From the NCBI GenBank assembly GCA_900468625.1, contig UBUL01000019.1, positions 434,001 to 498,000 of the forward strand: a DNA stretch of 64,000 bases. Direction: 5' to 3'. This document shows positions 54,154-61,752 of this stretch, piece by piece. The position numbers and the translations under genes were made by a program. A model generated the notes under the pieces. The model had not been told where the DNA came from. It searched no databases and was given only the letters and a program-made list of their open reading frames with translations. The stretch's first letter is position 1. Each line of letters begins with the position of its first letter. The stretch comes from Hyphomicrobiales bacterium (GTDB taxonomy: Bacteria > Pseudomonadota > Alphaproteobacteria > Rhizobiales > Rhizobiaceae).

Positions 54154-54272
54154 TTTTTGACCGCTTGAAAAATTTTTTGTATTCGATCTGGACGCGTGCA
54201 ATTAACCGCCCTAGTTGTTGCCGCGATTTGGAGGGTGTAGTGAAAATGAAACCAAAAGGAGGAAACTTCTAG
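54154..54272. promoter_or_regulatory. Divergent promoter region of the two type VI units
   Basis: This 119-base gap lies between the starts of tssA (minus) and clpV (plus) and must drive both units. It ends with the clpV ribosome site (AAGGAGG at 54257-54263). No clear sigma-54 box (TGGCAC-N5-TTGC) or palindromic operator could be seen. Confidence 0.5.
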
Positions 54273-57017
54273 GTGTCGAATATCGATCTCAATCGTCTGA
54301 TCAGAACGCTTGAGCCCGCATTGCGCGTCGGTCTCGAGGCTGCAGCGTCGCTTGCAGCACGCGATCGGCATGCGAATGTCGATGTCGCACATTGGATACT
54401 GTCATTGCTGGACGTATCTGAAGTTTGCTCTTTGTTTGAAGAACTTAGCGTTTCCTCGCAGTCGCTGCGCGCGGAGCTTGATAACGCCATCGCCGATCTG
54501 CCGAGGGGGGATGGTTCAGCGCTGGTGCTTTCACAAAATTTGCTGAGCTTGATGCGCGAGGCGTGGCTTGTCGCGTCGCTTCAATGCGGGCGAAACAGCA
54601 TCAGCTTGGCTGATCTTCTGACTGCGCTGACCGACGATCAATCGCTGCGAATCATGGCGCGGGGCATGGCGCCCGCGCTGCGCAGCCTCGATCGCAACGC
54701 GCTCGAAAAAAAGTTGAACGCGGTTTCTACCGCCGATGCCGCTTTGCCGCCGCGGAGTTCGGAAGCGGTTCCCGTCACGGGGGACAACGAATTCTTGCGT
54801 CTCTACACACGCGACATCACGGCGGATGCGAGGCTTGGCCGCATAGATCCGGTTATCGGACGCGACCGCGAACTGCGCCAGGTCATCGATATCCTCATGC
54901 GTCGCCGGCAGAACAATCCGATGCTGGTCGGTGAAGCAGGCGTCGGCAAAACGGCGGTTGCCGAAGCTCTGGCGCTCGAGATTGCCGCCGGCAGCGTGCC
55001 GGATATCCTGAAGCAGGTGCGCATCCTTCTTCTCGATCTCAGCCTGCTGCAGGCCGGCGCTGGCGTGAAGGGCGAGTTCGAGCGCCGCTTGCACGGCGTT
55101 GTCGCAGCCGTGCGAGCCTCGGCAGAGCCGATCATCCTGTTCATCGACGAGGCCCATGGCCTGATCGGCGCCGGTGGACAGGCCGGGCAGGGCGATGCCG
55201 CCAACATCTTGAAACCCGCACTTGCGCGCGGCGAGCTTAGAACGATCGCGGCAACGACCTGGAGCGAATACAAGCGCTACATCGAGAAGGATGCGGCGCT
55301 GACCCGCCGCTTTCAGGTCGTCCAGGTCCTCGAACCCGACGAGGAAACCGCAATCCGCATGTTGCGTGGCGTGGTCGGCAGCTTCAAGGCGCATCACAAG
55401 GTGCGCATTCGCGACGAGGCGCTGGCGGCCGCCGTTCGCCTGTCAGCGCGGTATATTCCGGCGCGGCAACTGCCGGATAAGGCCATCAGCCTCATCGATA
55501 CCGCTGCGGCCGCCGTCTCTCTCGCCCGACAGACCGTTCCCGGGGCCCTGAAAGGCTTGCGCAACGAGCAGGAGATGCTTTCGGTGGAAGCCGAAGCGCT
55601 GTCTGCCGAACCGCCGACAACGGAGATTGCCGCGCGGCTTGCCGTCATCGACAGCGAGAGGCGCGAAGTGGAACGGGAAATCGAGCGGCTGCAGGTCAAA
55701 CTCGATGCCGAAACCAGGCTGTCGGGCGAAGCCGACCGCATTGAGGCCTCGCTTGCCGATCCCGACGGTCAACAGACGGAAGAGGGCGCGCGCTCGCGCG
55801 GCGACAATGTCGCGCAATTTCCTCCGAACGGTTCGTGCCTGGAAGTTACGCGCGCGGCACTCGTACAGGCCGAGCGAAACCTTGCGGATATTGCCGGGGA
55901 AACGCCATTGGTTCCTCGGGTGGTCGACAAGGAAGTGATCGCCGGGATCGTCGCGCGCTGGACCGGCATTCCCGTCGGCAAGCTGCTGTCGGATCAGGTG
56001 GAGACCGTCACGACGCTCGATGCAAGGCTCAAGGAGCGCGTCCTCGGGCAAGACGGCGCGATCGTGCGGATATCGGCCGCCATGCGCTCCGCCCGCGCCG
56101 GCCTTTCCGATCCGCGCCGTCCTCCCGCGGTCTTCCTGCTCGTCGGCATGTCCGGGACCGGCAAGACCGAGACGGCGCTTTCCTTGGCCGATCTTCTTTA
56201 TGGCGGCAGCCAGTATCTGACGACCATCAACATGTCCGAATTCAAGGAAGAGCATAAGGTTTCGCTGCTGCTCGGATCTCCGCCCGGCTATGTCGGCTAT
56301 GGCGAAGGCGGTGTCCTGACGGAGGCCGTACGGCGCCGGCCTTACGGCGTCCTGCTGCTGGACGAGATCGACAAGGCGCATCCAGGCGTGCAGGAGGTGT
56401 TCTATCAGGTCTTCGACAAGGGAACGCTGCGCGACGGCGAAGGTCGGGACATCGATTTCAAGAACACGACCATCGTGATGACGGCCAATACCGGGTCGGA
56501 ACTGCTGGCGGCGTTGGCGGCCGATCCGGAGACCATGCCCGAGGGCGAAGCACTGGAAGCACTGCTGCTTCCGGAATTGCAGAAGCACTTCAAGCCAGCC
56601 TTTGTCGGCCGCACGACCGTTCTGCCCTTCATGCCGTTGAACGGCGAGACGCTGAGCGGGATCGTCGACATCCAGATCGGCCGCATCCGTGACCGTGTCA
56701 AGGCTTCGTACGGCACGAGCATTTCGCTCAGCGCCGAAGCCCGCGAGGCGTTGGTCGGCCGCGCCAAGGCGAGCGAAATGGGTGCGCGCGCCATCGAAAC
56801 CATGATCGGGCGCGATCTCCTGCCCGAACTGTCGACTTTCTTCCTCGATACGGTTGCGACGGGTCGAAAAGTTGGCGGCATCACCATCGGTTTTCACGGT
56901 CACCGGTTTCTCATCGAGGAGAATCCGGGGAGCGACAATGAATTCGTCGGCCCTGAAGACGGCGGCGCGGCGAATAAGGCAGCCCCGGGCGAACACAGTG
57001 TCCGGATGCGGCATTAG
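54273..57017 (+). CDS. clpV: Type VI sheath-recycling AAA+ ATPase ClpV (TssH)
   Basis: The 914-residue Clp/Hsp100 ATPase disassembles contracted TssB/TssC sheaths. An N-terminal Clp-N domain precedes the first ATPase domain (Walker A GEAGVGKT at 220-227, Walker B ILFIDEAHGL). A middle coiled-coil (about 430-510) follows, then the second domain with GMSGTGKTE from about residue 625 and LLLDEIDKAH, and a C-terminal D2-small domain. The C-terminal ~35 residues are low-complexity. GTG start with AAGGAGG nine bases before it. It is the first gene of the rightward unit. Confidence 0.95.
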   Translation: MSNIDLNRLIRTLEPALRVGLEAAASLAARDRHANVDVAHWILSLLDVSEVCSLFEELSVSSQSLRAELDNAIADLPRGDGSALVLSQNLLSLMREAWLVASLQCGRNSISLADLLTALTDDQSLRIMARGMAPALRSLDRNALEKKLNAVSTADAALPPRSSEAVPVTGDNEFLRLYTRDITADARLGRIDPVIGRDRELRQVIDILMRRRQNNPMLVGEAGVGKTAVAEALALEIAAGSVPDILKQVRILLLDLSLLQAGAGVKGEFERRLHGVVAAVRASAEPIILFIDEAHGLIGAGGQAGQGDAANILKPALARGELRTIAATTWSEYKRYIEKDAALTRRFQVVQVLEPDEETAIRMLRGVVGSFKAHHKVRIRDEALAAAVRLSARYIPARQLPDKAISLIDTAAAAVSLARQTVPGALKGLRNEQEMLSVEAEALSAEPPTTEIAARLAVIDSERREVEREIERLQVKLDAETRLSGEADRIEASLADPDGQQTEEGARSRGDNVAQFPPNGSCLEVTRAALVQAERNLADIAGETPLVPRVVDKEVIAGIVARWTGIPVGKLLSDQVETVTTLDARLKERVLGQDGAIVRISAAMRSARAGLSDPRRPPAVFLLVGMSGTGKTETALSLADLLYGGSQYLTTINMSEFKEEHKVSLLLGSPPGYVGYGEGGVLTEAVRRRPYGVLLLDEIDKAHPGVQEVFYQVFDKGTLRDGEGRDIDFKNTTIVMTANTGSELLAALAADPETMPEGEALEALLLPELQKHFKPAFVGRTTVLPFMPLNGETLSGIVDIQIGRIRDRVKASYGTSISLSAEAREALVGRAKASEMGARAIETMIGRDLLPELSTFFLDTVATGRKVGGITIGFHGHRFLIEENPGSDNEFVGPEDGGAANKAAPGEHSVRMRH

Positions 57018-57032
57018 ACGGAAAGGCAACCC

Positions 57033-57052
57033 CGCCCTGCAGCGACAGGGCG
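57033..57052 (+). other. Hairpin between clpV and hcp
   Basis: CGCCCTG, loop CAGCGA, CAGGGCG: a perfect 7-bp stem, 31 bases before the hcp ATG. There is no T-run. It could mark an RNA processing site that allows hcp to be expressed more highly than clpV. Confidence 0.5.
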
Positions 57053-57082
57053 AATTCAAATCTCAACAGGAGAGTTCAGAGC

Positions 57083-57559
57083 ATGCCGATTTATCTGCAG
57101 ATCGACGGAATTCAGGGCGATGCAACCCACGAGCAGCACAAGAAGTGGATGGATATCGAAGTTATCCACTGGAACGTCGCGCGCAACATGAAGACGTCAG
57201 CCGGTTCGGCGGCGAACCGCGAAGCTTCCGAGCCCACCGTTTCGGAAGTCATCCTGACCAAGGTCAGCGATTCCTCGTCGACCAAGCTGTTCCAGGAAGC
57301 ATGCTCGGGCCGCACGGGCAAGCAGGCCGTGATCCATCTCGTCACGACAGGCAATCCCGGCGATACCTACATCGAGTACACGCTCACCAACACGCTGATC
57401 GCCAGCTACTCGGTCGATTCCAACGGTGACCGTCCGGTCGAAACGATCAAGCTGAACTTCACCAAGATGGAAGTGAAGTACACGCCTTATGACGACTCGC
57501 AGACCCCGCAGTCGCCGATGATCGCGTCTTACGATCTGGCAACGACCAAGGCTGCATAA
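57083..57559 (+). CDS. hcp: Type VI tube protein Hcp (TssD)
   Basis: The 158-residue Hcp starts MPIYLQIDGIQGDATHEQHK, followed by beta-strands typical of the hexameric ring (SEVILTKVSDSSSTKLFQEAC, AVIHLVTTG, YIEYTLTNTLIASYSVDSNGD, ETIKLNFTKMEVKYTPYD). It is secreted and forms the inner tube stacked under VgrG. AACAGGAGAG lies before the ATG. Hairpins flank the gene on both sides, consistent with a separately abundant message. Confidence 0.96.
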   Translation: MPIYLQIDGIQGDATHEQHKKWMDIEVIHWNVARNMKTSAGSAANREASEPTVSEVILTKVSDSSSTKLFQEACSGRTGKQAVIHLVTTGNPGDTYIEYTLTNTLIASYSVDSNGDRPVETIKLNFTKMEVKYTPYDDSQTPQSPMIASYDLATTKAA

Positions 57560-57576
57560 CGCCATCGCGTGAAACA

Positions 57577-57605
57577 GAGGCGCCGACCGAATATGCCGGC
57601 GCCTC
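57577..57605 (+). terminator. Hairpin after hcp
   Basis: GAGGCGCCG (57577-57585) and CGGCGCCTC (57597-57605) form a perfect 9-bp GC-rich stem 17 bases after the hcp stop. There is no T-run, so it is a partial terminator or a 3' stabiliser. Confidence 0.55.
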
Positions 57606-57719
57606 CGCATCGTCCGAATGTCTAAAGTCAAGCACGGCACTTGGTGCAGGTGAATCCGGTATCGCATCTGCGACTGGGAGGCATCTCGTGTCCGTTCGGG
57701 GAAGCTAGGAGATCGTCCC

Positions 57720-58310
57720 GTGAGTGGATTGCCGATAGATAAAGTGTCTTTGACGCCGCAGCATTTGATCGTTGAATATACGTCGACCGAGAGCATCTTT
57801 GGCATGGTTGCACCCAGCTACAAGGTCAAGGGCGTAAAGGTTGTCGGTACGAGCCATCTTCAGGTTATGCGTTACGTCTATACCATCGCGCTGGTCGAAG
57901 ATGTCTATTTCGAAGGCAAGAAGCTCCAGGAAATGCCGGGCTTCCGCGAGCTTCTGACCGAATGGATCAAGCCGGGCCAGCAGATCGTCAGCGTTCCGAA
58001 CGGCAAGACCAGCATCGTTCATGCCTATACCGGCAAGAAGAATATCATCCAGGCGACGGCCATGGAACAATACAAGGCCGTGGTTCCCCTGAATTTCCTT
58101 GATATTTTCGGCAAGGATCCGGCCCCTGGCAAGGTTCTCTATGGCAATCCCGCCGTGCCCTTCATTCAAAAGGGCGACGACAGGCCGATGGCGGCTGCCT
58201 ACTACAACAGCCAGTCGAAGCGCTTCGAGATCTTGCAGCAGTTCGATCGGCTGACGCTCCTGCAGAATTTTCAGCGCCGCTTTTCACAAGCCGCGTCCGC
58301 GACCGGCTAA
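57720..58310 (+). CDS. Unknown protein between hcp and vgrG
   Basis: The 196-residue protein is cysteine-free and has no signal peptide or membrane segment. The N-terminal half looks beta-rich (HLIVEYTSTES, YKVKGVKVVGTSHLQVMRYVYTIALVEDVYFEG) and the C-terminal half mixed (VPLNFLDIFGKDPAPGK, then FEILQQFDRLTLLQNFQRRFSQ). I do not recognise a family. It is not an obvious peptidoglycan amidase, Tap (DUF4123) or EagR adaptor. Its place between hcp and vgrG, where Agrobacterium has an amidase effector and its immunity gene, suggests a cargo, adaptor or Hcp partner. GTG start without a strong ribosome site; ends 56 bases before vgrG. Confidence 0.75.
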   Translation: MSGLPIDKVSLTPQHLIVEYTSTESIFGMVAPSYKVKGVKVVGTSHLQVMRYVYTIALVEDVYFEGKKLQEMPGFRELLTEWIKPGQQIVSVPNGKTSIVHAYTGKKNIIQATAMEQYKAVVPLNFLDIFGKDPAPGKVLYGNPAVPFIQKGDDRPMAAAYYNSQSKRFEILQQFDRLTLLQNFQRRFSQAASATG

Positions 58311-58366
58311 TGGCCGGCCTGCTCAAGGACCGGTTTTGACACGAGGTAAAGAGCGAGAAGCGTTTT

Positions 58367-60631
58367 ATGAACGATCAGCCGTCGGCCAATGACTTCATTC
58401 AGGCGACCCGAAATCTGCGGGTCGTTTCGCCGCTTGGCACGGACCAGCTTCTGCCAGAGCGGGTGATGATAACGGAAGGCGTCTCGACGCTTTTCGACAT
58501 CCGGCTTTCCGTGCGTGCCAAGCGCGACGTCATCAAGCCGGAAGAGCTGATCGGCCGTCTGATCGATATTTCGCTGGAGGTTCAACAGGCCGAAGATGGA
58601 GGCGATGGCGTTCGCCGCCCCTTCAACGGTCTCGTGACGGCACTTCAGGAAGGTCCTCCGATCACGCGCGGGCTGCGCTCCTATTCCATGGTGCTGAAGC
58701 CGCAGATGTGGCTCCTGTCGCAGCGGTCGGACTGCCGCATCTGGATGGACAAAACCAGCATCGATGTCGTCGAGACGCTCTTTTCCGAGCATGGGATTCC
58801 CGCTCCCGATGTCTCGGGCGTCATTACCCCGCCTCCGCCGCAGCATTATTCGGTGCAGTGGAACGAAACGGATCTGGATTATCTCACCCGACGCTTCGAA
58901 GAGGACGGTCTTTTCTATTGGTTTTCACATGAAGAGGGCAGCCATCGGCTGCATGTCGCCGACGGCGCCAATTCCTGGGCGGGGCCGTCTCCCGCCGCAC
59001 AAGGCGAAAACAACATCCGTCTTGCCCAGGGCTCGACCGACCGCAACCATATCAACGATTGGATGAAGCATTACGCTTACGTCCCCGGGCAGCGCTCCGG
59101 CGCCGACTGGAACTTCGAGACGCCGCAGATGGTGCCGGGCACAACCACGCCTTCGCTGGTGCAGATGCCAGGGGCCATGAAGCGGGAGCTCTACGAATAT
59201 CCGGCCCGCATTTCGTCGGTGGCAGAGGCCGAGCGGGCGCAGAAGCTGCGCATGCAGGCAAGCGAAGCCGACCACAATCGCGTCCTCGGGCGGTCGACCT
59301 CACGCATATTGGAGGCCGGCCGGCGCTTTACGCCCTATGAAGTGGCGCATCCCGAGCACGTTTACGAAGAACACGTCATCGTGCGCGCGAGCCATTTCGC
59401 GGTCGATCCCTCCTACGAAACCAATATGGGTCAGCCGGAATATACCAACGAATTCGAAGCCGTGCCGTCACGCGTCGCGATGACACCGCATCGCACAACC
59501 GAGCGGCCGCGCATCCGCGGCACGCAGGTCGCAATCGTCGCCGGCCCTGCGGGGGAAGAAATCCATCCGGACCAGTATGGCCGCATCAAGCTCTGGTATC
59601 CCTGGGATCGCCGCGCCAAGAAGGACGGATCCGACACCTGCTGGGTGCGCGTCGCCCAGAACTGGGCCGGGGGCACATGGGGCGGCCAGGTCATCCCGCG
59701 CATAGGCATGGAAGTCATGGTCGCCTTCATCGACGGTGATCCGGACCGGCCGCTGGTGACCGGTGTGGTGCCGAACCCGAGCAACGGCGTCCCCTACGAC
59801 CTTCCCGCCAACAAGACCCGCATGGTCCTGCGCTCCAATACGCATAAGGGCACCGGCTTCAACGAGATGACCTTCGAGGACGATGCCGGCCGCGAGAACA
59901 TGTTCTTCCACGCGCAGAAGGACCAGACGACGCGCGTGCGCAACGACCGCACCAAACGCGTCGACCGCCACGAGGTCGCCTCCATTGGCGGCAACCGCGC
60001 GGTAGAAGTGAGCGGCAACCAGAAGCACGAGATCGGTGGATCGGTGAATACGGTGGTTGGCGGTACAGGGCCGATGGCCATGGCGCTGATGGGAGCGGTG
60101 CAGGGGTTGTCCGGTCATACGGCGGGATTGCTGGCACAAGCTGGCCAGATTGCCGGTGGTGGTGGGGGCGGACTTGCCGCTTTTGCTGGAACGATTGCTT
60201 CCTCGGCACTGGGTTTCTTAGGGGCTGGTGGTCTTGGTAGCCGAGAAGGTGTGGTTTCAGGGGCTAATCCAAGGGCGGATGCTGGCACGGATCTCGCCGG
60301 TTCGGGCACGGGAGTAGGGGATGCCGCGGGCGGCCTATTCCCGCTTCCGGGCATCATGAACACCGTTGTCGGCGCCTTTAAGTCCGACACGATCGGTGTC
60401 GCACGCGCTGAGCAGATCGGTATGAGCAAGGTCACGAATGTCGGCCAGACTTCTTTGGAGAGCGTGGGCAAATTCAAGAAGATCGCGGTTGGCGAGGAGT
60501 TCGTCATCGAATGCGGCGACTCCAAATTCATCATGAAATCCAACGGCGAAGTCATCATCCTTGGAAAAACATTCAATTTCGTGGCGACGGACCACTTCCA
60601 GCTGCGCGGCAAGCCGATCGATTTGAACTGA
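58367..60631 (+). CDS. vgrG: Type VI spike protein VgrG (TssI)
   Basis: The 754-residue VgrG has a gp27-like base (LISLEVQQ-type region, RFEEDGLFYWFSHEEGSHRLHVAD), a gp5 OB-fold (EEIHPDQYGRIKLWYPWDRR, CWVRVAQNWAGGTWGGQVIPRIGMEVMVAFIDGDPDRPLVTG) and the beta-helical needle (RVRNDRTKRVDRHEVASIGG, VSGNQKHEIGGSV). An unusual glycine/alanine-rich stretch at about residues 575-660 interrupts the needle before a last beta segment (NGEVIILGKTFNFVATDHFQLRGKPIDLN). It has no enzymatic C-terminal extension, so effectors bind through adaptors. Confidence 0.95.
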   Translation: MNDQPSANDFIQATRNLRVVSPLGTDQLLPERVMITEGVSTLFDIRLSVRAKRDVIKPEELIGRLIDISLEVQQAEDGGDGVRRPFNGLVTALQEGPPITRGLRSYSMVLKPQMWLLSQRSDCRIWMDKTSIDVVETLFSEHGIPAPDVSGVITPPPPQHYSVQWNETDLDYLTRRFEEDGLFYWFSHEEGSHRLHVADGANSWAGPSPAAQGENNIRLAQGSTDRNHINDWMKHYAYVPGQRSGADWNFETPQMVPGTTTPSLVQMPGAMKRELYEYPARISSVAEAERAQKLRMQASEADHNRVLGRSTSRILEAGRRFTPYEVAHPEHVYEEHVIVRASHFAVDPSYETNMGQPEYTNEFEAVPSRVAMTPHRTTERPRIRGTQVAIVAGPAGEEIHPDQYGRIKLWYPWDRRAKKDGSDTCWVRVAQNWAGGTWGGQVIPRIGMEVMVAFIDGDPDRPLVTGVVPNPSNGVPYDLPANKTRMVLRSNTHKGTGFNEMTFEDDAGRENMFFHAQKDQTTRVRNDRTKRVDRHEVASIGGNRAVEVSGNQKHEIGGSVNTVVGGTGPMAMALMGAVQGLSGHTAGLLAQAGQIAGGGGGGLAAFAGTIASSALGFLGAGGLGSREGVVSGANPRADAGTDLAGSGTGVGDAAGGLFPLPGIMNTVVGAFKSDTIGVARAEQIGMSKVTNVGQTSLESVGKFKKIAVGEEFVIECGDSKFIMKSNGEVIILGKTFNFVATDHFQLRGKPIDLN

Positions 60632-60639
60632 GGCGTTTC

Positions 60640-61752
60640 ATGGAACTGATCAATCGGCTGCCTTTTCCGGCGATGGCATTCCGTCAATTCGACAAGGACG
60701 GCAAGCTGGATTGTGTCGTGGCCGTTCGCGGCACGTTCCATCACAATCAGGGCCAGCCGCTGGAAATCATGCGGGAGCAGGAGGAGTTCCAATGGGAGGA
60801 TGCCTATGATGGCGATCCCCACAAGGGCATCATGCTGCGGCAAACCGATTTGACCCCGGAAAAGCCAGGCACGGACGTTACCTTCCTCGGTAATGCTTAT
60901 GCGCCCGGAGGTCAGTCAGCGACGGATTGGCCGGTCTCACTGCGTGTTGGTCATCTCGAAAAGAGGCTGCGTGTTCATGGCGAGCGTTTCTGGAAGCCGA
61001 TTGTTCGCGATGCCTGGGCCGGATTCTCCGCCAACGAACCGAAGCGGGTGATTAAAGACTGGAGACTTTCGGAAACGAGCCCCGTAGGCCTCGTGCCAAT
61101 GACATGGTCGAAAGCCTATGGCGGCGAGATGCCGGGCACGGGTGATCCGGACGCTGATATTCCCGCCGATGTGGAAGCATATAATCCCTTGGGCTGTGGC
61201 ATCGTCAATCTTGATATGGAGCCGGGCTCCGTTCCTGTGCCGGCGCCGCAGATCACGATCGATAACGATCAGCAACTGGATTGGCGTGCCGCTGAACAGC
61301 CGCAAGGTTTCGGCCCAATTTCCCCTTGGTGGCGTTCTCGACAAAAATATTCCGGAACATACGACGAGCATTGGCTAAACGAACGTCATCCATTGCTGCC
61401 GGCTGACTTCGATCCTCGTTTCTGGCAATGCGCCCATCCCGACCTGATCGCGACACCGCATCTGCTTGGAGATGAGAGTTATCAGCTCGAAAATCTCCAC
61501 GCCAATTTGCCTCGAGCGGTTGGCCAATTGCCGGGCTTAACCTTCGGCGTTCATTGCATGAGCGAGGATACGGGCGATTGGCATGTCCTGAAGCTTGACG
61601 GCGTTCAATTCGATTGGCGCTCGGATGATCGGGTGTTGCTGACTTGGAGGGCGCGGTTTTCTCTTCCAGAAGCTGCCGATGTGAAACTTACGCTGACGAG
61701 AGTTAGAATGTCTGCTGCTTGCGATACTCAAAGTACGGAGACGGCGGCATGA
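60640..61752 (+). CDS. DUF2169 adaptor/chaperone for a type VI effector
   Basis: The 370-residue protein of the DUF2169 family has the diagnostic MELINRLPFPAMAFRQFD opening, VVAVRGTFHH, EEFQWEDAYDGDPHKGIMLRQTDLTPEKPGTDVTFLGNAYAPGG, RVHGERFW and WSKAYGG. In Agrobacterium a DUF2169 protein is needed to load a DUF4150 toxin (Tde2) onto its VgrG, and this gene sits in the same order. Its ATG lies 8 bases after the vgrG stop, and its TGA overlaps the toxin ATG, giving vgrG-adaptor-toxin coupling. Confidence 0.9.
   Translation: MELINRLPFPAMAFRQFDKDGKLDCVVAVRGTFHHNQGQPLEIMREQEEFQWEDAYDGDPHKGIMLRQTDLTPEKPGTDVTFLGNAYAPGGQSATDWPVSLRVGHLEKRLRVHGERFWKPIVRDAWAGFSANEPKRVIKDWRLSETSPVGLVPMTWSKAYGGEMPGTGDPDADIPADVEAYNPLGCGIVNLDMEPGSVPVPAPQITIDNDQQLDWRAAEQPQGFGPISPWWRSRQKYSGTYDEHWLNERHPLLPADFDPRFWQCAHPDLIATPHLLGDESYQLENLHANLPRAVGQLPGLTFGVHCMSEDTGDWHVLKLDGVQFDWRSDDRVLLTWRARFSLPEAADVKLTLTRVRMSAACDTQSTETAA

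Noticed and set aside
54154-54272. Sigma-54 promoter for the type VI units
   Set aside because: Some type VI loci use sigma-54, but no TGGCAC-N5-TTGC match was found on either strand.
55443-57059. Long open frame on the minus strand opposite clpV (538 codons)
   Set aside because: It is antisense to the intact clpV gene, has Arg/His/Gln-rich composition without domains, and arises from the strong third-position GC bias.
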